Assembly (NCBI RefSeq): GCF_001761465.1
Contig: NZ_CP017479.1
Location: 558,001-622,000 of the forward strand
Direction of reading: 5' to 3'
DNA length: 64,000 nt
Source of the DNA: Flavobacterium gilvum
Lineage (GTDB): Bacteria > Bacteroidota > Bacteroidia > Flavobacteriales > Flavobacteriaceae
The position numbers and the translations under genes are program-made. Position 1 is the stretch's first letter, and every line of letters starts with the position of its first letter. Positions 14,841 through 24,792 of the stretch are shown here, piece after piece. The notes beneath the pieces are model-generated. The model worked only from the letters and a program-made list of their open reading frames with translations, ran no database searches and was not told where the DNA came from.

Positions 14841-17312
14841 TTATTTTTTCTTCGGAATACTTCCTAATTTGATTTTCATTTCACCATTTTTACCGTCCAC
14901 AACAAGCAAACGCACCACAATTCCTTTGTAACGTTTGGATTCTCTTTCTTTTAAGTCTTTTATTTTATAATCATCTTCTGGGTTTCGAAGCGGAATTACC
15001 AAACCTAATTTGGTTCCTTGTTTAAACGAATAAACCCCTTCGACATCAAAATTCAACACATTGGAACTTACTTTAAAATAATCAACATTGACCAAACTAC
15101 CATTAATGGAAGCTCGTCCCGACAAATCATTAAAAACAATATGACTTACGTTTCGGTTTGGAAAAGCAAATTTTCCAACTTTCATAATTGGCTTAAAATT
15201 AGTTAGCGATCCATTCTTGATGTCGTATTGCAAATTCCCTTTGGCAGAATCATCAACCATATCACCACTTTGAGTCATTTGAATCGACAAATCCGCTTTT
15301 GCAGAAAGCTTCCCGTTGATATTTTGTGGCTGAAAAGATTTGACTCCGAAATTCTTAAAAGAAGTCAAAAACTGAGGGATATCAACCGATGTAATATTTA
15401 CATTGGTTTTGACACCAAATATATTCTGTTGCGGAATCATTTGCGAATCAAATGTAATTTTACCGCCACAGGTTTCAATAGCTCCTTGTTTGATAAAAAA
15501 TTGTCTGTTCTTGGCGACGACAATAATCTTAGCATTTTTTGCCGTCAAATTAGAATACACCATCTTGTCAAGATTCAGATTTATGACCACCTGACATTTT
15601 TGAACAAGAGCAATTCTTTTTTTTGCATCCGCTTTGGTTTCCACTTTTTTGGGTTCTTTTACTTCCGCCCCTTTTTCTTTATAAGCAAGAGTCGTCATAA
15701 ATTTCTTTACATCCATAAAAGGGCTTTTGATATTCAGGACTGCGACCATTTTCTCTGGATCGTCATAATAAAGATTAAGAAAATTGTCGATTTTCCCATC
15801 CAAAAAAACAATATTTTTATCCCTTTGATATTTGATATTTCGGATAAATAATGCCTCTTGTGTAAAATCAAGAAGAATATTGGTCTGAAAAGGGAGATTC
15901 ATCGACCTAACAAACATATTGGCTTTTTCTATGTCCACTTTTCCTGTAAAACGTGGCTTTGAAATTCGCAAAGCCACAATATCAACATTGAATTTTAAAT
16001 TAACATTGGCAGTCCCGCTATTAAATTTTATAAAGTTTTCTCCAAAAATATTTCCCAATTTTTCTACCTCAAATTTGGAACGAAAATCGCCTGTCGCAAC
16101 CGGTTTTTCCAAGTTATTGATAGCCGCATTTGGGATAACAACTGGGATTCCCATGTAGTTCCCAGTAAATTTTTTGATAATAATCGCCGAGTTAATATCA
16201 TTGTTTCCTAAACCGTTCTTGAAATTATTGGTATATCTCGCTTCAAAACTACAGTCTTTGGTTTCCCCTTCTGAAGAGACCAAAACGTTATCCTTGATTT
16301 TGGCATCGACAATAATTTCGGGATCACCACCAGCATTCATATCGCCTTTGATACTGCATTGCGCGTCCAACGGTTTTGTGAAATTAAAATGATTCAGAAT
16401 TTTAAAAATATGTGGATCCAGCAAATGAGCTGCATTCAGCCACAGAATATTAGTTTTGATATTAATATCCATCATCGGGTGGTCTTTATCCAAACCAAAA
16501 CTAGCTTTGATATCAAAATCGTCATCGCCAATTCCGAGTCCTTCGGTAAGAATATCAATTTTATTTTTACTTTTAGAAAACTGAACTGCCAGTTTCCCTT
16601 TTACCCTTTTGTCTTTTATGAAACTTCCTTTTTGGGTATTAAAAGCCAAACTCTTTGCAAAAACATCCAGATGCAAATCCGTTCCCCATCCATCGTCATT
16701 GTAATTCATTTTACATTTTAATGAATTTACTTCAAAATGGAATAATTTATTGCGCTGTAAATTTTGGGAAATAAAAACTACATCCTTAAAATCGACCTCT
16801 CCGATTTCGGTTTCAGTTTCGCTTTTAGGCTTATTTGTTTTGGGTTTTGGCTTGAAAATATTCGAGTTTGAAACACCGTTTTTGTCTTTAAACAAATCTA
16901 TTTTAGTATCGATTAATACCACTCGTTCGATATCGACTTTTTTATGCAATAAGCTCAAAACATTCAATCGCACTTCTATTTCTTCGGCCTTGAGCACACT
17001 TCTTTTGTGTACGGGATACAAACTGTCCCGCAATTCCACTTTATTCAAAACCACTGTAAAATTTGGGAAACCTATCAAAAACTTATACCCAAGATCACCA
17101 ATACTAGCTTGCCCCGAAATATTTTCATTGATTTTTTGATTGATTTCGGTCATTATTCTTTCCTTATTCTGATAGAAATAAATCCGTAACCCGATAAAGA
17201 GAATGATTATTATCCCTAAAAAACCAATAATAAAAAAACTTATTCTTTTTAAAATTTTTTTAGCTCTGCTAGTTTCAAAAAACTTTTTTAATTTTTCCAT
17301 AAATCCCTTCAT
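14841..17312 (-). CDS. AsmA-like family protein
   Basis: This 823-aa protein has one N-terminal membrane anchor (ISFFIIGFLGIIIILFIGLR, about residues 25-44) and then a very long periplasmic beta-rich part, the AsmA/TamB-type layout. SGQASIGDLGYKFLIGFPNF is the family's N-terminal signature, and the C-terminal part includes KGNLQYDIKNGSLTNF. Related proteins form hydrophobic grooves that are thought to carry lipids between membranes. The start could also be the Met at residue 5. It is transcribed alone. Confidence 0.88.
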   Translation of the reverse strand: MKGFMEKLKKFFETSRAKKILKRISFFIIGFLGIIIILFIGLRIYFYQNKERIMTEINQKINENISGQASIGDLGYKFLIGFPNFTVVLNKVELRDSLYPVHKRSVLKAEEIEVRLNVLSLLHKKVDIERVVLIDTKIDLFKDKNGVSNSNIFKPKPKTNKPKSETETEIGEVDFKDVVFISQNLQRNKLFHFEVNSLKCKMNYNDDGWGTDLHLDVFAKSLAFNTQKGSFIKDKRVKGKLAVQFSKSKNKIDILTEGLGIGDDDFDIKASFGLDKDHPMMDINIKTNILWLNAAHLLDPHIFKILNHFNFTKPLDAQCSIKGDMNAGGDPEIIVDAKIKDNVLVSSEGETKDCSFEARYTNNFKNGLGNNDINSAIIIKKFTGNYMGIPVVIPNAAINNLEKPVATGDFRSKFEVEKLGNIFGENFIKFNSGTANVNLKFNVDIVALRISKPRFTGKVDIEKANMFVRSMNLPFQTNILLDFTQEALFIRNIKYQRDKNIVFLDGKIDNFLNLYYDDPEKMVAVLNIKSPFMDVKKFMTTLAYKEKGAEVKEPKKVETKADAKKRIALVQKCQVVINLNLDKMVYSNLTAKNAKIIVVAKNRQFFIKQGAIETCGGKITFDSQMIPQQNIFGVKTNVNITSVDIPQFLTSFKNFGVKSFQPQNINGKLSAKADLSIQMTQSGDMVDDSAKGNLQYDIKNGSLTNFKPIMKVGKFAFPNRNVSHIVFNDLSGRASINGSLVNVDYFKVSSNVLNFDVEGVYSFKQGTKLGLVIPLRNPEDDYKIKDLKERESKRYKGIVVRLLVVDGKNGEMKIKLGSIPKKK

Positions 17313-17615
17313 AACAGTTATTTAGACATTATTCATTATAAAAAATATTTCTTTTGGCTTCAACTATTAGAATCTGAGTACCGGCAAAACAAACCGACCT
17401 GTCTCAAAGTTAAAATAATATATTACAAATACAGACGTTATATCTTAAAAACTTCAACATTATATTACATTTTCCTTAATTGTTTGCAGAAGTGCTATAA
17501 TCGAATTTAAATACTTATTAAACGCATTTTGAAGCATCTTCATATAACAATCGAAAAATTGTAGTATTTTTGAACTAAAATACCCCCAGAGGGTTTAAAC
17601 CTAAAACAAAGAAAC
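17313..17615. other. Divergent intergenic region
   Basis: The 303-bp gap between leftward asmA-like and rightward barrel gene holds a likely -7 box TATTTTTG at 17565-17572 for the rightward gene; no -33 match at the usual distance. Nothing else is evident. Confidence 0.4.
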
Positions 17616-18152
17616 ATGAAATCATTAAAAATTTTATTATTAGGAATTTTTCTTATTGCAGCCAGCAACACAGGAAAAGCACAAGGATTTGGAGTAAGAG
17701 CCGGAGCCAACTTTACAGACATTAATGTCGATGGTTTAAATACAGATGCAAAAACAGGTCTTTATGTTGGTGTTTTCAAAGAAATACCATTGGTAAAAAG
17801 CCTGCTTTTTGTTCAGCCAGAGATTCAATACTCGCAAGAAGGATTTGACCACGATGTAAAAAATGTAAAAATCGATTATCTTACTTTCCCAATTTTGGCC
17901 AAAGTATATGCGCTTAAATTGTTAAGTTTTGAAACAGGGCCACAATTTGGTATTCCAATTTCAGACAATGCAGAGGGTTACTATAATTATAATACAGAAA
18001 GTTTTGTTACATCTTGGGCATTTGGAATGTCTATTAATCTGCCTTTGCATCTTTCTATCAATGCCCGTTATATTACAGGGATATCAGACACATTTGATTC
18101 CTTTGACAGTAAAGGGCAAGTAGTTCAGGCAGGAGCCGCTTTCCGTTTTTAA
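17616..18152 (+). CDS. PorT-like outer-membrane beta-barrel protein
   Basis: This 178-aa protein has a signal peptide ending AASNTGKAQ and then the outer-membrane barrel pattern common in Bacteroidota (GFGVRAGANFTDI, FVQPEIQYSQEGF, FETGPQFGIP, and a final QAGAAFRF). Probably an eight-stranded barrel. Ligand and role are unknown. It has its own promoter region and a strong terminator just downstream. Confidence 0.85.
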   Translation: MKSLKILLLGIFLIAASNTGKAQGFGVRAGANFTDINVDGLNTDAKTGLYVGVFKEIPLVKSLLFVQPEIQYSQEGFDHDVKNVKIDYLTFPILAKVYALKLLSFETGPQFGIPISDNAEGYYNYNTESFVTSWAFGMSINLPLHLSINARYITGISDTFDSFDSKGQVVQAGAAFRF

Positions 18153-18176
18153 AAATACACCAACCTACCTCCAAAA

Positions 18177-18212
18177 AAAGTTGCCTTAAAGTTCTGTACT
18201 TCAGGCAACTTT
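18177..18212 (+). terminator. Intrinsic terminator after the barrel gene
   Basis: AAAGTTGCCT (18177-18186) pairs with 18203-18212, followed by T residues. Confidence 0.85.
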
Positions 18213-18261
18213 TTTATTGCATTTATATCAATTAGAAATATAACATAGTCTTTTTGTTTAA

Positions 18262-18292
18262 CCTCACCCCAGCCCTCTCCAAAGGAGAGGGG
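18262..18292. repeat. REP-like GC-rich hairpin
   Basis: CCCTCTCC at 18273-18280 pairs with GGAGAGGG at 18284-18291 around AAA, inside a CCTCACCCCAGCC context. It is sharply richer in GC than its surroundings, typical of a dispersed extragenic repeat. Confidence 0.65.
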
Positions 18293-18404
18293 GTAAAGAT
18301 TGGATTATTTTATATTTCTAAATGTTATTATATCAAAGCTAATTTTAGCAAACAAAAAAAGCTGCCTCGAAAGACAGCTCCATTTATTTTTGTTTTTATA
18401 CTTT

Positions 18405-18719
18405 TTAATGCACTTTTTGTTTGTCGAATGTAGTTGTGAGCGTTTTTTTGATTTTATCCAAAGCGCCGCTGAAAGCTTTCTCAATAGAATCGGCATGCTC
18501 GGTGACTGCTACCGGTTGCATATTGGCAGGTCTGGCTTCGATAAGACAACGTTTGTCTCCAAAACCTGATTTGGCACTGTTTTCATCCCCAAAATGCACC
18601 TCAATGCGAGTCACTTTGTCGTCAAAACGGGATAATACTCTCAAGATTTCACTAGAAAAATATGCTTCTAGTCTATCGCTTCCCTCTACATTCTTGTCTG
18701 TGTTGATTTGTACTTTCAT
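18405..18719 (-). CDS. hpf: Ribosome hibernation-promoting factor / RaiA family
   Basis: Taken from ATG 18719 (104 aa), which opens MKVQINTDKNVEG; a longer frame to 18758 adds a lysine-rich leader untypical of the family. The fold signature includes VTRIEVHFGDEN, CLIEARP and a Lys-rich C-terminal helix. Short HPF/RaiA proteins sit in the mRNA channel of the 30S subunit and silence ribosomes in stationary phase. It lacks the dimerisation tail of long HPF, so it should promote hibernation differently from long forms. Confidence 0.85.
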   Translation of the reverse strand: MKVQINTDKNVEGSDRLEAYFSSEILRVLSRFDDKVTRIEVHFGDENSAKSGFGDKRCLIEARPANMQPVAVTEHADSIEKAFSGALDKIKKTLTTTFDKQKVH

Positions 18720-18913
18720 ATACCTGCTTTTAATATTAATTTTTAAGGCTTTTCTCAAAGTTAAAAATTATTCCTTGAAATGGTGTTGTTTTAGTAAAAC
18801 ATTATGAAAGAAAAAAGTTGTTTTTTTTGGATTAAAAAAGATAAAACTGAAAACTGAAAACAATCCCAATAATTATATTTTTAAAATCTAAAATTTCTCG
18901 CCCTAAATCACAA

Positions 18914-19741
18914 TTATTCTTTTAATCTATCATTTTTCTCTTTCAACACCTTGGCGTTTTGTGGACTCACGATTTTTTTACCTGTTTGTTCTTCAATTTG
19001 TTTTCTTGTATTTCCAGCAATTTCACCTCCTTTTTTGGCTATATTTTTATTTTCAGCAAAAGTAACTGGATTATTTTCTTTGCTGATTTCTGTTGTAGTA
19101 GCTTCTGCCAGCATATTTAATATTAACTCCAAATTGGTCATATTATCCCTCAGATTTTCGTTTTTCAACCCCTTTAAGTTTTTGTACTGTTTTACTGTAT
19201 TCCCACTCCAAGCCTGAGTGATAATATCTGTTAACGAGGCAAACTCCTGACCTTTTTTCACGCCTCTATTTTCCCATTCATCAGTTAGTTCTTTTCGAAC
19301 TTCGATACTTTTTAACCTTTGATTAATCCATGATGTACTATACCCTAATTTCAAATAGTTTTCCATAGCGCGGTCAATCGATTTCTCGGGATCTTGACTT
19401 TCCTCAATACGCTCATACCCAGTTTTAGCTAACCATTGTTTAAAAGGTTCTGCTTTCGGAGATGGAATAGACTGAATCAAACGAAACAATTGTTCGGTAT
19501 CAGCAACATCTGTTACATAAAATTTTCCGTCATCCGATTTCATTTTCAGTTGTCCCAAATTATGGGACAACTCACTTCCCTCATTTTTAAGTTTTGTTTT
19601 CAGAGCGCTCCAATATTTTCTTGGTCTGGGGCTATCAGTAAGTATTTCAATAATATCTACAATCGAGAAATACCATTTTTCCTCTTCATTGTTCCAAGAA
19701 GACCTTATCTTTTGACTCTCAAAAAGTTTTATATTTTCCAT
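18914..19741 (-). CDS. BRO-N domain protein, DinD-like
   Basis: This 275-aa protein has an N-terminal BRO domain (IRSSWNNEEEKWYFSIVDII, then PRKYWSALKTKLKNEG and KMKSDDGKFYVTDVADTEQL), as in phage antirepressors. The C-terminal half resembles DinD, the DNA-damage-inducible family (KKGGEIAGNTRKQIEEQTGK). DinD-type proteins act in the SOS response, in one case as a RecA inhibitor. It lies downstream of the helicase-NUDIX pair on the same strand after a 123-bp gap, so it may belong with them. A viral or defence origin is an inference. Confidence 0.85.
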   Translation of the reverse strand: MENIKLFESQKIRSSWNNEEEKWYFSIVDIIEILTDSPRPRKYWSALKTKLKNEGSELSHNLGQLKMKSDDGKFYVTDVADTEQLFRLIQSIPSPKAEPFKQWLAKTGYERIEESQDPEKSIDRAMENYLKLGYSTSWINQRLKSIEVRKELTDEWENRGVKKGQEFASLTDIITQAWSGNTVKQYKNLKGLKNENLRDNMTNLELILNMLAEATTTEISKENNPVTFAENKNIAKKGGEIAGNTRKQIEEQTGKKIVSPQNAKVLKEKNDRLKE

Positions 19742-19864
19742 TGACTTGTGCTTATTAAAAAAATTTCTTCAATTAGATTTGAAAACACTAATTTACAGTA
19801 AAAACTGATAAATAACTGTTATTTCCTAATAATCATTATGAAAATTAAGTTGGTCTTTTTTTGA

Positions 19865-22800
19865 TTATCCTATTGACATTTTAGCAGATTCTTTCCATAA
19901 ATAATTTGGCATTGGTTCATTAAGCTCCCATTTAATACTCATTGGTTTTGAACCTTCTGTTTCTATAAAATTAGCCTCTCCAATAAAAACATAGCCTAAA
20001 GTATTTCCATTTTCATCATTTGCCTTTTCTCTAACAAAAAGCATTATTTTTTTATTATTCTCAAAATGATTTATATAAGACAATCCCTTTTTTGTTTCTG
20101 GTCCATATGCATTATGCGATTGCCAATGAAATAATGTTTCACTTATTGCATAATCTTCATACATAGTTGTTGGTGAGAAATCTTCTTCAGATTTAATTAA
20201 ATTGATAAAAAGTATTTCAGTATTTAAATTTTTATTTTCAGCAGCACCTTCTCTGTTTGATGACTTTTTAGTAAATGTACTTAATCCAAAAGCAACTAAA
20301 ATTTGATCTCTTGTATAACGGGCATGCAACTTTAATGGCTGCTCATAAGGCAATTGAATATCGATTTCTTTAAACCCTATTTTATCAATTAATATTTCTA
20401 AAACTTCAATAATTTCATTCACTAAAATTTTGTTCTTACCTATTTGAATTATACTCTCCTCCAATGAATCAAATCCTTCAGCATTTTGCCAAACATCATA
20501 ATGCAACATTAATAACATTGTTTTTTGATTTTCATCAAAATCATTTATTCTAATATTAAAACCTTGTTTTGCAATCTTTAAAATAAAATTAAAATAACTC
20601 GTAGAGTTAGTTGATAACCATTTATTACTAATAGCTGAATATATCTGTTTTTCATTTATATTTTCAAAATCATCAATTAACCCAGCTCGTTGACATAGTC
20701 TTGACCAACTTCCTTTCTTGTATATTGTTTCAATTGAAATATGATTTAATACAATAAAATTATTTAATGTTAAACGTAAAGTGGTTTGATGCTGAAAATT
20801 TATGATTTTAGTTATCAGTTGATTTACATTTAATGACGTAGCTTTTCTTATGTTTTCAAGAATAGTTTCTTTTGCCTTTTTTTCTAAAATAATAGAACAA
20901 CCCAGTGGCAAATGTGGAAAATCATCTTCAATTTCTTTTTGAACAGATGTTGTTGTTTTTCCTATTAACGCTCTAAACTTACTCTCGAAATCATATTCTG
21001 GTCTTGAATTTCCAACAAAATCCAACACCGTCAAACATTCTTTCCCTTCTGCTAAACGTAATCCACGTCCTAATTGTTGAAGAAAAACAGTCAAACTTTC
21101 TGTTGGCCTTAAAAACAAAACTGTATCAATTTCAGGAATATCAACTCCTTCATTAAAAATATCAACAACAAATAAATAATTAAATTCTTTATTCTTGAAT
21201 TGTTCTCTAATTCTATCTCTTTCGTTTGCATTTTTACTTGTCAAATATTCTGCTTTTAATCCTGATAAATTGAATTTCTCAGCCATGAAAACAGCATGTT
21301 CAACAGTCACACAAAAACCTAGCGCTCGAACATCATTTATATCATTTGTATACTTATCAAGATTGCTAATAATCTCACCAACTCGAATATTGTTTTTAGT
21401 ATATAAATTTGTCAATTCACTCGCAACGTATTTACCTTTTTCCCATTTTACATTGGTTAAATCTATACTATCGGTTATACCAAAATACTGAAAAGGGCAT
21501 AATAATTTTTTATTTAGTGCTTCAGGGAGTCTAATTTCAGCAGCAATACGATTACAGAAATCATCAAGAATATTTTCATTATCCATTCTTTCAGGTGTTG
21601 CCGTTAAGCCTAATAAAATTTTAGGTTTAAAGTAATTTAGAAAAGGCCTATAGCTTGAAGCTGCCCCATGATGAGCTTCATCAAGAATAATGAAGTCGTA
21701 GTAGTCCGGTGAGAGCATTAAATCTTTCAATCTATTATTTAAAGTTTGGACTGAAACAAAAAGATACTCATTAGAATTTGGTTCAATTCCATCAACCCAT
21801 AAATCTCCAAAATTGTTGTCTTTTAAAATACCTTGAAAAGCTACTTTCGCCTGTTGTAAAATTTCCTTCCTATGGGCAACAAAAAGCAATTTTGATGATT
21901 TATTCTTGTTCCTAAAGTTTTTGTAATCAAATGCTGAAATAACAGTTTTTCCAGTTCCTGTGGCAGCAACCAAAAGATTTCTATATCTATTATGAACTGT
22001 TCTTTCTACTTCTAATTTTTCAAGAATTTCATTTTGATATGGAAAAGGCTTTATATCAAAATAAGATGTTGCAAAAACATATTCTTTTGAAAATTTCCCT
22101 TGTTTTAGAGCATTTATTAATTTCTCTGAATGAATATTTTGTTCATATAATTCAAAGTCTGCATTTTGCCAATACGCTTCAAATGTTTTTTTAAATTTAT
22201 CAATAATGTGACCAACTTCTTTGGTGGTTATCTTTAAATTCCATTCTAAACCGTCTGTTAATGCTGAACGAGAAAAATTAGAAGAACCAATATAAGCAGT
22301 ATGAAAACCTGTGTTCCTTTCGAATAAATAAGCTTTTGCATGTAATCTTTCATTACCTGTATTATAAGAAACTTTTATTTCTGTATTTTCTAAAGATGCT
22401 AAAAATTCAACAGCTTTTGCATCTGTTGCACCGATATATGTTGTTGTAATTATTCTAAGTTTTCCACCTCTTTCTGTAAATTCTCTGAGCTCATGTTCAA
22501 GAATTCTAATTCCTTTCCACTTGATGAAAGAAACCAACAAATCAATTCTATCTGATGACAATATTTCTTTTCTTAGCTCACTTTCTAAAGTTGTCCCTGA
22601 ATTTCCACCAGTAAAAAGTTCACTATAAATTAATCTCGTATAAGGTGTAATTTCTTTTAAATGTAAATTTAAATCAGTGAAATGGGAATCGACTTTTGTA
22701 AAAACAGCTTTTAAAATTTTTCCTTCTGTTTCAATCAAATCGTCCTCAAATTCTTCCTTTTTTAATTCTTCTTTTAGAAATAAAATAATCTTATTGGCAA

Positions 22801-23005
22801 TTTCTATTTGTGTTTCTAAAACATCTTCGCCTTTAATTAAAGTGAAAGCATGTTTGATAGTTTTTCCAATATGTTGAGATAATAATTGTGCTGCTTCCGC
22901 TTTATCTATTGATGTTTTCTTTACTTGAAAGGTTTCTTTATCTAACTCGTTTATTTTATAGTTGATTAGTTTAGTAACTAATTCTTCATATATTCCCTGA
23001 TTCAT
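19865..23005 (-). CDS. PLD nuclease-SF2 helicase-DUF3427 protein
   Basis: A 1046-aa multidomain protein. Residues ~130-260 form a phospholipase-D-like nuclease domain with LHAKAYLFE (His222, Lys224, with Glu where Asp is usual) and GSSNFS. Residues ~320-700 form a superfamily II helicase: Walker A ATGTGKT at 348-354, DEAH at 442-445, TAT at 468-470 and QLGRGLR as motif VI. The ~300-residue C-terminus corresponds to DUF3427. Its start overlaps the NUDIX gene by four bases, indicating translational coupling. PLD-helicase fusions occur in restriction-like defence and repair; the exact role is unknown. Confidence 0.93.
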   Translation of the reverse strand: MNQGIYEELVTKLINYKINELDKETFQVKKTSIDKAEAAQLLSQHIGKTIKHAFTLIKGEDVLETQIEIANKIILFLKEELKKEEFEDDLIETEGKILKAVFTKVDSHFTDLNLHLKEITPYTRLIYSELFTGGNSGTTLESELRKEILSSDRIDLLVSFIKWKGIRILEHELREFTERGGKLRIITTTYIGATDAKAVEFLASLENTEIKVSYNTGNERLHAKAYLFERNTGFHTAYIGSSNFSRSALTDGLEWNLKITTKEVGHIIDKFKKTFEAYWQNADFELYEQNIHSEKLINALKQGKFSKEYVFATSYFDIKPFPYQNEILEKLEVERTVHNRYRNLLVAATGTGKTVISAFDYKNFRNKNKSSKLLFVAHRKEILQQAKVAFQGILKDNNFGDLWVDGIEPNSNEYLFVSVQTLNNRLKDLMLSPDYYDFIILDEAHHGAASSYRPFLNYFKPKILLGLTATPERMDNENILDDFCNRIAAEIRLPEALNKKLLCPFQYFGITDSIDLTNVKWEKGKYVASELTNLYTKNNIRVGEIISNLDKYTNDINDVRALGFCVTVEHAVFMAEKFNLSGLKAEYLTSKNANERDRIREQFKNKEFNYLFVVDIFNEGVDIPEIDTVLFLRPTESLTVFLQQLGRGLRLAEGKECLTVLDFVGNSRPEYDFESKFRALIGKTTTSVQKEIEDDFPHLPLGCSIILEKKAKETILENIRKATSLNVNQLITKIINFQHQTTLRLTLNNFIVLNHISIETIYKKGSWSRLCQRAGLIDDFENINEKQIYSAISNKWLSTNSTSYFNFILKIAKQGFNIRINDFDENQKTMLLMLHYDVWQNAEGFDSLEESIIQIGKNKILVNEIIEVLEILIDKIGFKEIDIQLPYEQPLKLHARYTRDQILVAFGLSTFTKKSSNREGAAENKNLNTEILFINLIKSEEDFSPTTMYEDYAISETLFHWQSHNAYGPETKKGLSYINHFENNKKIMLFVREKANDENGNTLGYVFIGEANFIETEGSKPMSIKWELNEPMPNYLWKESAKMSIG

Positions 23006-23388
23006 ATTTCAAGTTTTAAAAATTCTTCAACAATGGGTAAATCCGCTTCTGCCCAGTCAAGATTAAATAATTGGGTCTTATCTAATAATTTGTAATCTTT
23101 ATGTTCAGATAATTTAATTTCTCCAGCAATATGATTCACTATAAAAGGAATTAAATTAATTTTAAAAGTTCCATAATCATAAATACTAGATGATAGTTTT
23201 TTTACAACTTCAATTTCGATATTTATTTCTTCTTTAATTTCTCTTTTAATACATTCTATTTCACTCTCATTTTTCTCCAACTTACCGCCAGGAAATTCCC
23301 ATTTCAAAGGAAGTTTCATTGTTTCACTTCTTTGAGTAACTAAGATTTCATTCCCAACTTTTATTATAGCACATGTAACATTTAGCAT
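23002..23388 (-). CDS. NUDIX hydrolase (MutT-like), coupled to the helicase
   Basis: Taken from ATG 23388 (128 aa, MLNVTCAIIKVG); the upstream frame adds an atypical basic leader. The NUDIX box is complete: GGKLEKNESEIECIKREIKE then E (G-x5-E-x7-R-E-x2-E-E), preceded by LPLKWEFP as in MutT/CTP pyrophosphohydrolases. Such enzymes remove 8-oxo-dGTP or hydrolyse other nucleoside diphosphate derivatives. Its stop overlaps the helicase start by four bases, so both belong to one unit, suggesting nucleotide or damaged-DNA handling next to a nuclease-helicase. Confidence 0.92.
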   Translation of the reverse strand: MLNVTCAIIKVGNEILVTQRSETMKLPLKWEFPGGKLEKNESEIECIKREIKEEINIEIEVVKKLSSSIYDYGTFKINLIPFIVNHIAGEIKLSEHKDYKLLDKTQLFNLDWAEADLPIVEEFLKLEI

Positions 23389-23462
23389 TTTATCGAGATA
23401 TTTTATTTTCACGAAAGATAAAATATATTTTAATCTTTTCAAGAGTCAAAAACACAACAAAA

Positions 23463-23490
23463 AAAACGCCAATCTTTCGACTGGCGTTTT
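23463..23490. terminator. Hairpin terminator between operons
   Basis: AAAACGCCA and TGGCGTTTT pair around CTTTCGA-like loop sequence, with flanking A and T runs. It lies upstream of the NUDIX gene and downstream of no rightward gene, so it may simply insulate the neighbouring leftward operons. Confidence 0.6.
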
Positions 23491-23522
23491 GGTTATATAA
23501 ATTTAAACTCTAAATTTTCGAT

Positions 23523-24017
23523 TTATTTCTCTAGAACTTTATCTGTTTTAATTCGCTTAACAGTTTCTTTTCGGGTGATGAGCAACGGGATGGCAACTCC
23601 TGCAGCCAATGCCAAACTGATAAGCCAAGCCGAAAGTCCATTGTTTACGGTTTCAAAAAAAAGTTTGGTGTAAACATCAGGATCTTTTTCGGCAGTTAAT
23701 TTCATAATTCCGACCATGGCTTTGTAAGCAAAAAAACCTGGAATCATTGGTATCAACGCCGGAAGTGCAAAGGTCATCGGTGGTGCTTTGCGATAATGTG
23801 CTGCCAATACACTTGAAAAACCAATGAAACTTGAACCGCATAATGTTGCAGAAACCAATCCTATTTCGAATGACAATAAATAAAATTTAATCAATCCGCC
23901 CAATGCTGCGATGATGTATATAACTCCCAAAGCCCTGCGAGGCACATTGAACAATACTGCAAAACCAACTCCTGCACAACCTAGCCAAATTCCTTTTTCT
24001 AATAATGCAAAATCCAT
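23523..24017 (-). CDS. ThrE-type exporter, small subunit (YjjB/DUF3815-like)
   Basis: This 164-aa membrane protein has about four transmembrane helices and the FALPALIPMIPGFFAYKAM segment of the second half of threonine/serine exporters. In this lineage the exporter is split in two; the larger N-terminal partner lies one base upstream. Together they should form the transporter that exports threonine, serine or, as for E. coli YjjPB, succinate. The actual substrate is not visible. Confidence 0.88.
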   Translation of the reverse strand: MDFALLEKGIWLGCAGVGFAVLFNVPRRALGVIYIIAALGGLIKFYLLSFEIGLVSATLCGSSFIGFSSVLAAHYRKAPPMTFALPALIPMIPGFFAYKAMVGIMKLTAEKDPDVYTKLFFETVNNGLSAWLISLALAAGVAIPLLITRKETVKRIKTDKVLEK

Positions 24018-24018
24018 T

Positions 24019-24792
24019 TTAGTTTAAATTAAAAATTAATAATGAAACCATCAATCCTAATGCAATACAAAAAGCAATTACCAAAACATTAACCCCTCTG
24101 ATTGTCCCGTTTAATATATTTCCGTCAATCAAGTCCGAAAAGGAATTAATCATGGGCACTCCTGGTATTAAAAACAATGTAGAAGTCGATAAGGCATGAA
24201 TAAAATCTCTTCCAGGATTCAAAAAAGAACAGAGTGCAATTAAGAATGAAGAAGTCAAGGCTGCAAAAAACACACACAAATAAAAATTGAATTTGAGTTT
24301 CATTGTTTCCTGTCTTACATAAAGCCCTGCAAAAGTTCCTGCAAAACAAAGCCCCATTTCTACAAAATCACCACCAAACAATCGGCAGAAAGAAGCTCCA
24401 GCCAACGACACCAAAAACAAAACCAAAGATCTTGAATACAATGGCTTTTTATCCAAAAGCAATAATTCTTTATTGATTCGCTCAACAGACCATTTTTCTT
24501 CCACTATTTTCCAACTCATGGTACTGATATCCGAAATGAGATTGAAATTGAGATGCATATTGGGTACCCATTTTACACTCGTAAATGTTTTGATATTGTC
24601 TTTATAAGTCAACGTAATCATCAGAGCATGATTGGTAATCATTAAATCTGAGTTACAGTCAAAAGCGCTTGAGATTCTACTGATTGTAACTTTGACACGT
24701 TCGGTATTGGCTCCAGAAACCATGAGTAGGGAACCTATTTCCAGGAGCATTTCCCCCAGTTCATATTTGTTTGGTCTTTCAACTATTTCCAT
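24019..24792 (-). CDS. ThrE-type exporter, large subunit (YjjP/DUF1212-like)
   Basis: Taken from ATG 24792 (257 aa); an upstream Met at 24822 is less likely because the family begins near the EMLLEIGSLLMVSGANTERV segment. That segment is the cytosolic hydrolase-like part, followed by about five transmembrane helices with STLFLIPGVPMINSFSDLI near the C-terminus. The gene is one base from its small-subunit partner. The pair is predicted to export hydrophilic metabolites. Confidence 0.9.
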   Translation of the reverse strand: MEIVERPNKYELGEMLLEIGSLLMVSGANTERVKVTISRISSAFDCNSDLMITNHALMITLTYKDNIKTFTSVKWVPNMHLNFNLISDISTMSWKIVEEKWSVERINKELLLLDKKPLYSRSLVLFLVSLAGASFCRLFGGDFVEMGLCFAGTFAGLYVRQETMKLKFNFYLCVFFAALTSSFLIALCSFLNPGRDFIHALSTSTLFLIPGVPMINSFSDLIDGNILNGTIRGVNVLVIAFCIALGLMVSLLIFNLN

